Source: Paraescarpia echinospica (Eukaryota > Annelida > Polychaeta > Sabellida > Siboglinidae). From it: DNA of 64,000 bases. Shown in pieces: positions 23,782 through 36,300 of this stretch (its first letter is position 1; every line of letters starts with the position of its first letter). Made by a program: the position numbers and the translations under genes. The stretch spans positions 33,028,049 through 33,092,048 of the forward strand of contig CM034534.1 of the NCBI GenBank assembly GCA_020002185.1. The letters are read 5' to 3'. The notes below the pieces were generated by a model that did not search any database, was not told the DNA's origin, and saw only the letters and a list, made by a program, of their open reading frames with translations.

Positions 23782-25625
23782 TGACATTGATTAAAAGTGT
23801 GAGTTGTGGTAGGCTTGACATTGATTAAAAGTGTGAGTTGTGGTAGGCTTGACATTGATTAAAAGTGTGAGTTGTGGTAGGCTTGACATTGATTAAAAGT
23901 GTGAGTTGTGGTAGGCTTGACATTCATTAAAAGTGTGAGTTGTGGTAGGCTTGACATTCATTAAAAGTGTGAGTTGTGGTAGGCTTGACATTCATTAAAA
24001 GTGTGAGTTGTGGTAGGCTTGACATTCATTAAAAGTGTGAGTTGTGGTAGGCTTGACATTCATTAAAAGTGTGAGTTGTGGTAGGCTTGACATTCATTAA
24101 AAGTGTGAGTTGTGGTAGGCTTGACATTCATTAAAAGTGTGAGTTGTGGTAGGCTTGACATTCATTAAAAGTGTGAGTTGTGGTAGGCTTGACATTCATT
24201 AAAAGTGTGAGTTGTGGTAGGCTTGACATTCATTAAAAGTGTGAGTTGTGGTAGGCTTGACATTCATTAAAAGTGTGAGTTGTGGTAGGCTTGACATTCA
24301 TTAAAAGTGTGAGTTGTGGTAGGCTTGACATTCATTAAAAGTGAGTTGTGGTAGGCTTGACAAAAGTGTGAGTTGTGGTAGGCTTGACATTCATTAAAAG
24401 TGTGAGTTGTGGTAGGCTTGACATTCATTAAAAGTGTGAGTTGTGGTAGGCTTGCATTAAAAGTGTGACAGGCTTCATTAAAAGTGTGAGTTGTGGTAGG
24501 CTTGACATTCATTAAAAGTGTGAGTTGTGGTAGGCTTGACATTCATTAAAAGTGTGAGTTGTGGTAGGCTTGACATTCATTAAAAGTGTGAGTTGTGGTA
24601 GGCTTGACATTCATTAAAAGTGTGAGTTGTGGTAGGCTTGACATTCATTAAAAGTGTGAGTTGTGGTAGGCTTGACATTCATTAAAAGTGTGAGTTGTGG
24701 TAGGCTTGACATTCATTAAAAGTGTGAGTTGTGGTAGGCTTGACATTCATTAAAAGTGTGAGTTGTGGTAGGCTTGACATTCATTAAAAGTGTGAGTTGT
24801 GGTAGGCTTGACATTCATTAAAAGTGTGAGTTGTGGTAGGCTTGACATTCATTAAAAGTGTGAGTTGTGGTAGGCTTGACATTCATTAAAAGTGTGAGTT
24901 GTGGTAGGCTTGACATTCATTAAAAGTGTGAGTTGTGGTAGGCTTGACATTCATTAAAAGTGTGAGTTGTGGTAGGCTTGACATTCATTAAAAGTGTGAG
25001 TTGTGGTAGGCTTGACATTCATTAAAAGTGTGAGTTGTGGTAGGCTTGACATTCATTAAAAGTGTGAGTTGTGGTAGGCTTGACATTCATTAAAAGTGTG
25101 AGTTGTGGTAGGCTTGACATTCATTAAAAGTGTGAGTTGTGGTAGGCTTGACATTCATTAAAAGTGTGAGTTGTGGTAGGCTTGACATTCATTAAAAGTG
25201 TGAGTTGTGGTAGGCTTGACATTCATTAAAAGTGTGAGTTTTGGTAGGCTTGACATTCATTAAAAGTGTGAGTTGTGGTAGGCTTGACATTCATTAAAAG
25301 TGTGAGTTGTGGTAGGCTTGACATTCATTAAAAGTGAGTTGTGGTAGGCTTGACATTGATTAAAAGTGTGAGTTGTGGTAGGCTTGACATTCATTAAAAG
25401 TGTGAGTTGTGGTAGGCTTGACATTCATTAAAAGTGTGAGTTGTGGTAGGCTTGACATTGATTAAAAGTGAGAGTTGTGGTAGGCTTGACATTGATTAAA
25501 AGTGTGAGTTGTGGTAGGCTTGACATTGATTAAAAGTGTGAGTTGTGGTAGGCTTGACATTCATTAAAAGTGTGAGTTGTGGTAGGCTTGACATTCATTA
25601 AAAGTGTGAGTTATTGTAGGCTTGA
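23782..25625. repeat. 34-bp minisatellite, about 54 copies
   Basis: The unit is GACATTCATTAAAAGTGTGA followed by GTTGTGGTAGGCTT. The outermost copies on both sides carry GACATTGATT, while nearly all central copies carry GACATTCATT. Central copies are almost identical. An indel-rich patch sits at about 24340-24480. Confidence 0.95.
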
Positions 25626-27308
25626 GCTGGGGTGTCTTTGAATTGTAGCTTTGCAGTGAAAATGTACATTTTTCTACCTCACCTATGCCCCCTGCAACAG
25701 TTTGTGTTGCTAGGTACAAGTTAGGACCCCCTGAACTATTTGTGACATCCGGGTGAACATGGGTGGTTTCTACTTGAAAGAAATAACATCTGACAGATAT
25801 AAGGACTACAAGAAGTGTTGCTTTGAACTGTTAATAGAAACACTTTGTCAGGGTTTTTGCTTTGGGTAACATTAGTAACATGCTTAGGTTAGTTGGATAA
25901 ACAAATACTGGCACAGCAGGAACGTGTGAATGGCTTCAGATGGGCAAATTGTATAAATAGTTCTTCACCAGGTAACCAGAGAGTTGGGCTTCTGGCAATG
26001 ACATCATATCATCAGGAATATTTATGTCTCATATTTCCTTCTTGAGGTAAAATTAGAATGAAAATTCCACTGTACATTTTGTCATTTGAAGTAAACTTGT
26101 AAGGTAGTGATTTTCACAAATAGGTTTTGTGGCTTGTGAACCAGAAGATCTGCAATATTAATGTTACTTCTAGGTCTTTCAAGACCATGGCCCTGTCTTC
26201 CATTATTTGCATCCAGCAGTTCAGCGTTACTTAGGTGGCATAGCGTAAGGCCATGTCTGCAATAAATTATGTACTATGTGCCCGATTCTTTTTCTAGAAA
26301 CAGGTGTAAAATTATGTTGCTTTTGAAGTTTGGTAGTAATAATAATAATATATGTGGTCACATATATCGGTAGTGTGGGTATCCGCCTAGACACTGAAGC
26401 AATCATGGCACTTATTCTAATTTCAGTAGAAGTGTTTTGGCAGTGCCGAGTTAATACAATGACCATATATGGACAACTGTAGGTTGGGGTGATTGGTTCT
26501 ATGAGTCCACGACAGGATTTTCTATTTCCCTGAGTGGAAGCTCTTACTTTGCAATAGAATGTGCAATAGAAATTACCTGATTGTTATTATTACTTCCCCT
26601 GCAGTAGACACGATGTACACAAGACCAACAGCGTTTAATAGATCTCTTCAAAAAAGACAGGCCTTGTAGGATGAACACAATTGCTAAATGAAGCAGTTTC
26701 AAAATGGCAGCAGATAGATTGTCGATTGACAGTCTGGCATTCTACCACCAAGCAACTGTGTTCAGCTAATAATGGCTGACAGGTCATGCTGTTCATGTTA
26801 CCAGTTCTGCTTGTCAAGAGATGACCACATAGAATGTTGTTATACATCTCTTAGTCAGAAATGCAGCTAACTGATCAATGATATATCTGCCAGTGGTCAA
26901 TTGATGTGTCCAGTACATCGTGGTTTGTGTACTTCACAATCCAAATTTTGGTTGACACATCTGTCAAATTGTACCTTTGTCACCAATGTTGGCAATGGTT
27001 ATATCATTGAATTACATTACTATTGCTGCATGACATCTCATAAATCAAACATTCTTGCATACAGTTGTCACTTTAAAAACTTTACGTTATGTTCTTGTCA
27101 TAAAGAAAAACGTTTGTGACCAGAATTTCAACAAAATAGACAACAGAATGCATGAACGCACTGCGATCAACATCCATGTTTTAATGGCTTGGCAGGGTTT
27201 TTGCCAGGCAATAGGTCATGTGATGAATAGGCCAACCGGTACATTTCCCGTTCTGTGCTAAGTTATCATTGTCAGCAATGTAATTTATTTTATTTGTCAT
27301 GATTTTAG
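25626..27308. other. Presumed HSPA12 intron upstream of the first traced exon
   Basis: No coding segment matched the N-terminal ATPase part of HSPA12. A pyrimidine-poor acceptor (GTCATGATTTTAG) ends at 27308. Confidence 0.5.
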
Positions 27309-30300
27309 GACCTAAACAAAGACACGATGCTGGAGGCGACCAACGGCAAGACAATGCCAGCTCTGACCATCTTCTCCCACGCGCTGCGCTTCTTCAAGGA
27401 ACATGCACTGCAGGAGCTGAGTGACCAGTCGTCTACCAAGATCCTCAATGAGGATGTGCGCTGGGTGCTCACAGTGCCCGCCATCTGGAAGGCTCCAGCC
27501 AAACAATTCATGCGACAGGCTGCGTATGATGTGAGTACATGCAACATGGTGTCAGAGGTAGGAGTAATCATGTTGGCTTATCAAATAGGACGGTTCCGGC
27601 CAAACAGTTCATGTGACAGGCTGCGTATGATGTGAGTACATGCAACATGGTGTCAGAGGTAGGAGTAATCATGTTGGCTTATCAAATAGGACGGTTCCGG
27701 CCAAACAGTTCATGTGACAGGCTGCGTATGATGTGAGTACATGCAACATGGTGTCAGAGGTAGGAGTAATCATGTTGGCTTATCAAATAGGACGGTTCCG
27801 GCCAAACAGTTCATGTGACAGGCTGCGTATGATGTGAGTACATGCAACATGGTGTCAGAGGTAGGAGTAATCATGTTGGCTTATCAAATAGGACGGTTCC
27901 GGCCAAACAGTTCATGTGACAGGCTGCGTATGATGTGAGTACATGCAACATGGTGTCAGAGGTAGGAGTAATCATGTTGGCTTATCAAATAGGACGGTTC
28001 CGGCCAAACAGTTCATGTGACAGGCTGCATATGATGTGAGTACATGCAACATGGTGTCAGAGGTAGGAGTAATCATGTTGGCTTATCAAATAGGACGGTT
28101 CCGGCCAAACAGTTCATGCGACAGGCTGCATATGATGTGAGTACATGCAACATGGTGTCAGAGGTAGGAGTAATCATGTTGGCTTATCAAATAGGACGGT
28201 TCCGGCCAAACAGTTCATGCGACAGGCTGCATATGATGTGAGTACATGTAACATGGTGTCAGAGGTAGGAGTAATCATGTTGGCTTATCAAATAGGACGG
28301 TTCCGGCCAAACAGTTCATGCGACAGGCTGCATATGATGTGAGTACATGCAACATGGTGTCAGAGGTAGGAGTAATCATGTTGGTTTATCAAATAGGACG
28401 GTTCCGGCCAAACAATTCATGCGACAGGCTGCATATGATGTGAGTACATGCAACATGGTGTCAGAGGTAGGAGGAATCATGTTGGCTTATCAAATAGGAC
28501 GGTTCCAGCCAAACAATTCATGTGACAGGCTGCGTATGATGTGAGTACATGCAACATGGTGTCAGAGGTAGGAGTAATCATGTTGGCTTATCAAATAGGA
28601 CGGTTCCGGCCAAACAGTTCATGCGACAGGCTGCATATGATGTGAGTACATGCAACATGGTGTCAGAGGTAGGAGAATCAGAGGTACATAGTCATCATGT
28701 GTGGCTTATCAAATAGGACGGTTCCGGCCAAACAGTTCATGCACAGGCCATATGATGTGAGTACATGTCAACATGGTGTCAGAGGTAGGAGTAATCATGT
28801 TGGCTTATCAAATAGGACGGTTCCGGCCAAACAGTTCATGTGACAGGCTGCATATGATGTGAGTACATGTAACATGGTGTCAGAGGTAGGAGTAATCATG
28901 TTGGCTTATCAAATAGGACGGTTCCGGCCAAACAGTTCATGCGACAGGCTGCATATGATGTGAGTACATGTAACATGGTGTCAGAGGTAGGAGTAATCAT
29001 GTTGGCTTATCAAATAGGACGGTTCCGGCCAAACAGTTCATGTGACAGGCTGCGTATGATGTGAGTACATGCAACATGGTGTCAGAGGTAGGAGTAATCA
29101 TGTTGGCTTATCAAATAGGACGGTTCCGGCCAAACAGTTCATGCGACAGGCTGCATATGATGTGAGTACATGCAACATGGTGTCAGAGGTAGGAGTAATC
29201 ATGTTGGCTTATCAAATAGGACGGTTCCAGCCAAACAATTCATGTGACAGGCTGCGTATGATGTGAGTACATGCAACATGGTGTCAGAGGTAGGAGTAAT
29301 CATGTTGGCTTATCAAATAGGACGGTTCCGGCCAAACAGTTCATGCGACAGGCTGCATATGATGTGAGTACATGTAACATGGTGTCAGAGGTAGGAGTAA
29401 TCATGTTGGCTTATCAAATAGGACGGTTCCGGCCAAACAGTTCATGTGACAGGCTGCGTATGATGTGAGTACATGCAACATGGTGTCAGAGGTAGGAGTA
29501 ATCATGTTGGCTTATCAAACAGGACGGTTCCGGCCAAACAGTTCATGTGACAGGCTGCGTATGATGTGAGTACATGCAAATGGTGTCAGAGGTAGGAGTA
29601 ATCATGTTGGCTTATCAAATAGGACGGTTCCGGCCAAACAGTTCATGTGACAGGCTGCGTATGATGTGAGTACATGCAACATGGTGTCAGAGGTAGGAGT
29701 AATCATGTTGGCTTATCAAATAGGACGGTTCCAGCCAAACAGTTCATGTGCGTATGATGTGAGTACATGCAAATGGTGTCAGAGGTAGGAGTAATCATGT
29801 TGGCTTATCAAATAGGACGGTTCCGGCCAAACAGTTCATGTGACAGGCTGCGTATGATGTGAGTACATGCAACACGGTGTCAGAGGTAGGAGTAATCATG
29901 TTGGCTTATCAAATAGGACGGTTCCGGCCAAACAGTTCATGCGACAGGCTGCATATGATGTGAGTACATGCAACATGGTGTCAGAGGTAGGAGTAATCAT
30001 GTTGGCTTATCAAATAGGACGGTTCCGGCCAAACAGTTCATGTGACAGGCTGCGTATGATGTGAGTACATGCAACATGGGAAAAAAGCCAGAGGTAGGGA
30101 GTAATCATAAGCCATTTATCAAATAGATCGTTCCGCCAAACAGTTCATGTGGACAGGTCATGTGATGATGTGAGTACATGCAACATGGTGTCAACAGAGG
30201 TAGGAGTAACTCATGTTGGCTTATCAAACAGGGATCGTTCCGCCAAAACAGTTCATGCATATGCATTGCATATGATGAGCAGCTACGTAACATGGCAGTC

Positions 30301-33300
30301 AGAGGCAGGAGCAATCATGTTACTTATCAAATAGGATCGTTCCGCCAAACAGTCTTCATGCTTACAGGCTGCATAAGCTATGATGTGAGTACATGCACAT
30401 GGTAAGCCAGAGGTAGGAGTAATCATGTTGGCTTTATCAAATAGGACGGTTCCGGCCAAACAGTTCATGTGACAGGCTGCGTATGATGTGAGTACATGCA
30501 ACATGGTGTCAGAGGTAGGAGTAATCATGTTGGCTTATCAAATAGGACGGTTCCGGCCAAACAGTTCATGTGACAGGCTGCGTATGATGTGAGTACATGC
30601 AACATGGTGTCAGAGGTAGGAATAATCATGTTGGCTTATCAAATAGGACGGTTCTGGCCAAACAGTTCATGCGACAGGCTGCATATGATGTGAGTATATG
30701 TAACATGGTGTCAGAGGTAGGAGTAATCATGTTGGCTTATCAAATAGGACGGTTCCGGCCAAACAGTTCATGCGACAGGCTGCATATGATGTGAGTACAT
30801 GTAACATGGTGTCAGAGGTAGGAGTAATCATGTTGGTTTATCAAATAGGACGGTTCCGGCCAAACAATTCATGCGACAGGCTGCGTATGATGTGAGTACA
30901 TGCAACATGGTGTCAGAGGTAGGAGTAATCATGTTGGCTTATCAAATAGGACGGTTCCAGCCAAACAGTTCATGTGACAGGCTGCGTATGATGTGAGTAC
31001 ATGCAACATGGTGTCAGAGGTAGGAGTAATCATGTTGGCTTATCAAACAGGATGGTTCCGGCCAAACAGTTCATGTGACAGGCTGCGTATGATGTGAGTA
31101 CATGCAACATGGTGTCAGAGGTAGGAGTAATCATGTTGGCTTATCAAATAGGACGGTTCCGGCCAAACAGTTCATGTGACAGGCTGCATATGATGTGAGT
31201 ACATGCAACATGGTGTCAGAGGTAGGAGTAATCATGTTGGCTTATCAAATAGGACGGTTCCGGCCAAACAGTTCATGCGACAGGCTGCATATGATGTGAG
31301 TACATGCAACATGGTGTCAGAGGTAGGAGTAATCATGTTGGCTTATCAAATAGGACGGTTCCGGCCAAACAATTCATGTGACAGGCTGCGTATGATGTGA
31401 GTACATGCAACATGGTGTCAGAGGTAGGAGTAATCATGTTGGCTTATCAAATAGGACGGTTCCGGCCAAACAGTTCATGTGACAGGCTGCGTATGATGTG
31501 AGTACATGCAACATGGTGTCAGAGGTAGGAGTAATCATGTTGGCTTATCAAATAGGACGGTTCCGGCCAAACAGTTCTTGCGACAGGCTGCATATGATGT
31601 GAGTACATGTAACATGGTGTCAGAGGTAGGAGTAATCATGTTGGCTTATCAAATAGGACGGTTCCGGCCAAACAGTTCATGCGACAGGCTGCATATGATG
31701 TGAGTACATGTAACATGGTGTCAGAGGTAGGAGTAATCATGTTGGCTTATCAAGTAGGACGGTTCCGGCCAAACAGTTCATGTGACAGGCTGCGTATGAT
31801 GTGAGTACATGCAACATGGTGTCAGAGGTAGGAGTAATCATGTTGGCTTATCAAATAGGACGGTTCCGGCCAAACAGTTCATGTGACAGGCTGCGTATGA
31901 TGTGAGTACATGCAACATGGTGTCAGAGGTAGGAGTAATCATGTTGGCTTATCAAATAGGACGGTTCTGGCCAAACAGTTCATGCGACAGGCTGCATATG
32001 ATGTGAGTACATGTAACATGGTGTCAGAGGTAGGAGTAATCATGTTGGCTTATCAAATAGGACGGTTCCGGCCAAACAGTTCATGCGACAGGCTGCATAT
32101 GATGTGAGTACATGCAACATGGTGTCAGAGGTAGGAGTAATCATGTTGGTTTATCAAATAGGACGGTTCCGGCCAAACAATTCATGCGACAGGCTGCATA
32201 TGATGTGAGTACATGCAACATGGTGTCAGAGGTAGGAGTAATCATGTTGGCTTATCAAATAGGACGGTTCCAGCCAAACAATTCATGTGACAGGCTGCGT
32301 ATGATGTGAGTACATGCAACATGGTGTCAGAGGTAGGAGTAATCATGTTGGCTTATCAAATAGGACGGTTCCGGCCAAACAGTTCATGTGACAGGCTGCG
32401 TATGATGTGAGTACATGCAACATGGTGTCAGAGGTAGGAGTAATCATGTTGGCTTATCAAATAGGACGGTTCCGGCCAAACAGTTCATGCGACAGGCTGC
32501 ATATGATGTGAGTACATGTAACATGGTGTCAGAGGTAGGAGTAATCATGTTGGCTTATCAAGTAGGACGGTTCCGGCCAAACAGTTCATGTGACAGGCTG
32601 CGTATGATGTGAGTACATGCAACATGGTGTCAGAGGTAGGAGTAATCATGTTGGCTTATCAAATAGGACGGTTCCGGCCAAACAGTTCATGTGACAGGCT
32701 GCGTATGATGTGAGTACATGCAACATGGTGTCAGAGGTAGGAGTAATCATGTTGGTTTATCAAATAGGACGGTTCTGGCCAAACAATTCATGCGACAGGC
32801 TGCATATGATGTGAGTACATGCAACATGGTGTCAGAGGTAGGAGTAATCATGTTGGCTTATCAAATAGGACGGTTCCAGCCAAACAATTCATGTGACAGG
32901 CTGCGTATGATGTGAGTACATGCAACATGGTGTCAGAGGTAGGAGTAATCATGTTGGCTTATCAAATAGGATGGTTCCGGCCAAACAGTTCATGCGACAG
33001 GCTGCATATGATGTGAGTACATGTAACATGGTGTCAGAGGTAGGAGTAATCATGTTGGCTTATCAAATAGGACGGTTCCGGCCAAACAGTTCATGTGACA
33101 GGCTGCGTATGATGTGAGTACATGCAACATGGTGTCAGAGGTAGGAGTAATCATGTTGGCTTATCAAATAGGACGGTTCCGGCCAAACAGTTCATGTGAC
33201 AGGCTGCGTATGATGTGAGTACATGCAACATGGTGTCAGAGGTAGGAGTAATCATGTTGGCTTATCAAATAGGACGGTTCCGGCCAAACAGTTCATGTGA

Positions 33301-36300
33301 CAGGCTGCGTATGATGTGAGTACATGCAACATGGTGTCAGAGGTAGGAGTAATCATGTTGGCTTATCAAATAGGACGGTTCCGGCCAAACAGTTCATGTG
33401 ACAGGCTGCATATGATGTGAGTACATGCAACATGGTGTCAGAGGTAGGAGTAATCATGTTGGCTTATCAAATAGGACGGTTCCGGCCAAACAGTTCATGT
33501 GACAGGCTGCGTATGATGTGAGTACATGCAACATGGTGTCAGAGGTAGGAGTAATCATGTTGGCTTATCAAATAGGACGGTTCCGGCCAAACAGTTCATG
33601 TGACAGGCTGCGTATGATGTGAGTACTTGCAACATTGTGTCAGAGGTAGGAGTAATCATGTTGGCTTATCAAATAGGACAGTTCCGGCCAAACAGTTCAT
33701 GTGACAGGCTGCGTATGATGTGACTACTTGCAACATGGTGTCAGAAGTAAGATTAATCATATATGCAGTTTATCGTGTCAGAAGAAGGATTAGTTAAGTT
33801 GGATATTCATAAAGGAGTATGCAAGGTTTAGTACGAGGAGCAGCATTAATAATGTTGACTTGTCAAAAAGGAGTTCAGGCTTATATGTAACACATGGTGT
33901 CAGAAGTGGGATGTATTATGTTGGCTTGTCAAAAGGTAATATACTAGATGTGGTTTTAGGAGTAGTGTGTACATTATGTTGATCAAACAGTAGTACAAAA
34001 AACATTGTGTCAGAAGTTTAATTAATCATGTTGGCTTGCCCAAGCAGAATTACCAACTTATTGTGTCAGAAGTATGATCAGTTATTTTCAGTAGTCAGAA
34101 CAGAATATACAATATTTGGTGTCAGAAGTGGGACTAATCGTGTTGGCTCATCAATGGTGACAGACGTGGGATAGTGAGATGTTGACTGACTGTATAACAT
34201 AAATGCACTGCAGCCAGAGAAATGTTAATATAATCTGCTACTTCTATTCAATCACCAACAGAACCAGTTACACTACGACGCAAATCGTATATTTTGTACA
34301 AATCTGTACATATTTAAAAACTGTTTTTCAGGCGGGTATTTCCTCCTCAGAGTACCCAGACCAGCTGCTGATTGCCCTGGAGCCCGAGGCGGCCTCCATC
34401 TATGTCCGCCGGCTCCGTCTCTACCAACTCGTCCCAGAGAAACCATCCAGGCGACCCCTGACCCCAAGGAAAGACACAATCCCGGAGCCAATGAACATGG
34501 ATAAAGTGTCTGATGACATAGGGCCAGGTAAGAGGAATTTAAGAGTTGACACATTTTTTTTTCTGATGTGCTGCATGGCATTGCATGCAAGGTAGAAATT
34601 GAGATTTTTTAAAGTTTAAAAGTACAGAATCTCTTTCTGTTTCTGCATATGTGCATGATCGTACTCAGGAGCATTGTCGCATAGTTGTGAGTACATGCAG
34701 TGTGGATGAAGAATCCACAGTAACGTGTCTTCATGCACCTCTGAGCTTGGTTTCCAAGGATTTAGGTGCAATAGAAGTTATTACTATTATTAATAATATC
34801 GGTGTGTTGAAAGTGCTCACGTTGACTTGTAGTGCCTCCACCTAGTGACTATTGCTTACACGAACCAGACATTGCCAAGTCGGCCGAGGTGATGGTTGAC
34901 TTGTGTGTTTAAGGATGTTTGGTGAAGACGTAAGTGTGGATGGTATGTTGTATTGTAGGTGCCAGGTACATGTTGGTGGACTGTGGAGGAGGCACAGTGG
35001 ACATCACAGTGCATGAGATGGAGTCTCACGGGCGCCTCAAGGAGCTCTACAAAGCAACAGGAGGACCCTACGGATCAGTTGGTTTGTACTGTCTTGTTCT
35101 CACTTGCTCTCTCATCTCTTGCTCTCGCACTCTCTTCGCTCACTCTTACACCCTCGCTCTCCCCCTCTCTCTCCCCCTCTCTCTCCCTCTCTCTCGCACT
35201 CATCCTTGCTTTCTCTCATGCGAGCATTTTTGCTCTCTCTCTTGTTGTTCATGCTCTCGTTCTCTCATCTAGTGTCATAATGTCTGGTCTGTATGTTCTG
35301 CAAACATACCTTATTTGAGTTACGTTTACTGGTCAACCATGAAAGAGAGACACTCAACCATACTTACATCAGTTGGGTCCTTTGTGAAATGCATCATTCG
35401 CGATTTGACTGAGACAGTGGCAGAGTACCACAAATAATTGGACAATATTGTTGGTCACATCTGATTATTTGTACTACTCTGCCAGCCAATGAGGCCTATC
35501 ACAAACTTACCATTTTATATTTATTTTACACATGTATACATGATGACTGTAATAAATTCAAAGCTGTAGACTGTTCGTATCGATGTAATCGGCTGTAATT
35601 TTGTTATGGTGCAGTCAATGGGATATCATGGAACAGTGTAAATATTTTAATATAGAAACTTAATAATACATTTTTTCAACCTAAATCCGTGTGGGGAACT
35701 CAAGGCCTGCAACTTTTTGAAAGGTCACTTGCATGCAATGACCATGTCACAGATTATGAAACCATAACTGCTCCATGTATTGGAGGGAGCATATTGCATA
35801 CCTGTTATCAGAGTACTGTGATCATTCAATCTCTCATTCCTCACCAGGTGTCGAGCTGGAGTTTGAGAAACTTCTCGACAACATCTTTGGGCCGGAGTTC
35901 ATCGAGACGTTTCGCCACAAGCGGCCGGCTGGCTGGGTCGACCTCATGATAGCTTTCGAGTCGCGCAAACGCGCGGCAACACCATTCAAGAACAACGCCC
36001 TGAATGTGTCTCTTCCCTTCTCATTCATTGACTACTACAAGAAGAAGAAGGTCAGAATGAGGCTGAGCACCTTTTTTTTCTGTAGGTTGCACTGGTGGAG
36101 TGGTTAGAAAACTGGGCTCTTAGTCGAGAGAAAAAGATCTGAATGCTCTTGCCGCTGCATGTTTCAAAGCTTTCGGAAATTTTTTTCATTCCACATTGCT
36201 TTAGTAGAAATGAGTAACTGGCTATAGACAGTTGTGAATAAATAATGAAACAGTAGTCTTCATGCAGTAATTATGTCAAGACTGAATGTTTCCCAGAGAA

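Noticed and set aside
23782..25625. Resemblance of regular repeats to a CRISPR array
   Set aside because: There are no unique spacers; the whole 34-bp unit repeats head to tail, and the genome is eukaryotic.
22000..27308. Search for the HSPA12 N-terminal exons (DFGTT loop)
   Set aside because: No segment with the phosphate-1 motif and splice borders was found here or further upstream; they may be too divergent or lie outside the window.
28044..33117. Repeated 65-codon frames starting [12 protein letters not shown]
   Set aside because: They start inside the intronic part of each 101-bp unit and end at the TGA of the next unit; no evidence of a coding role.
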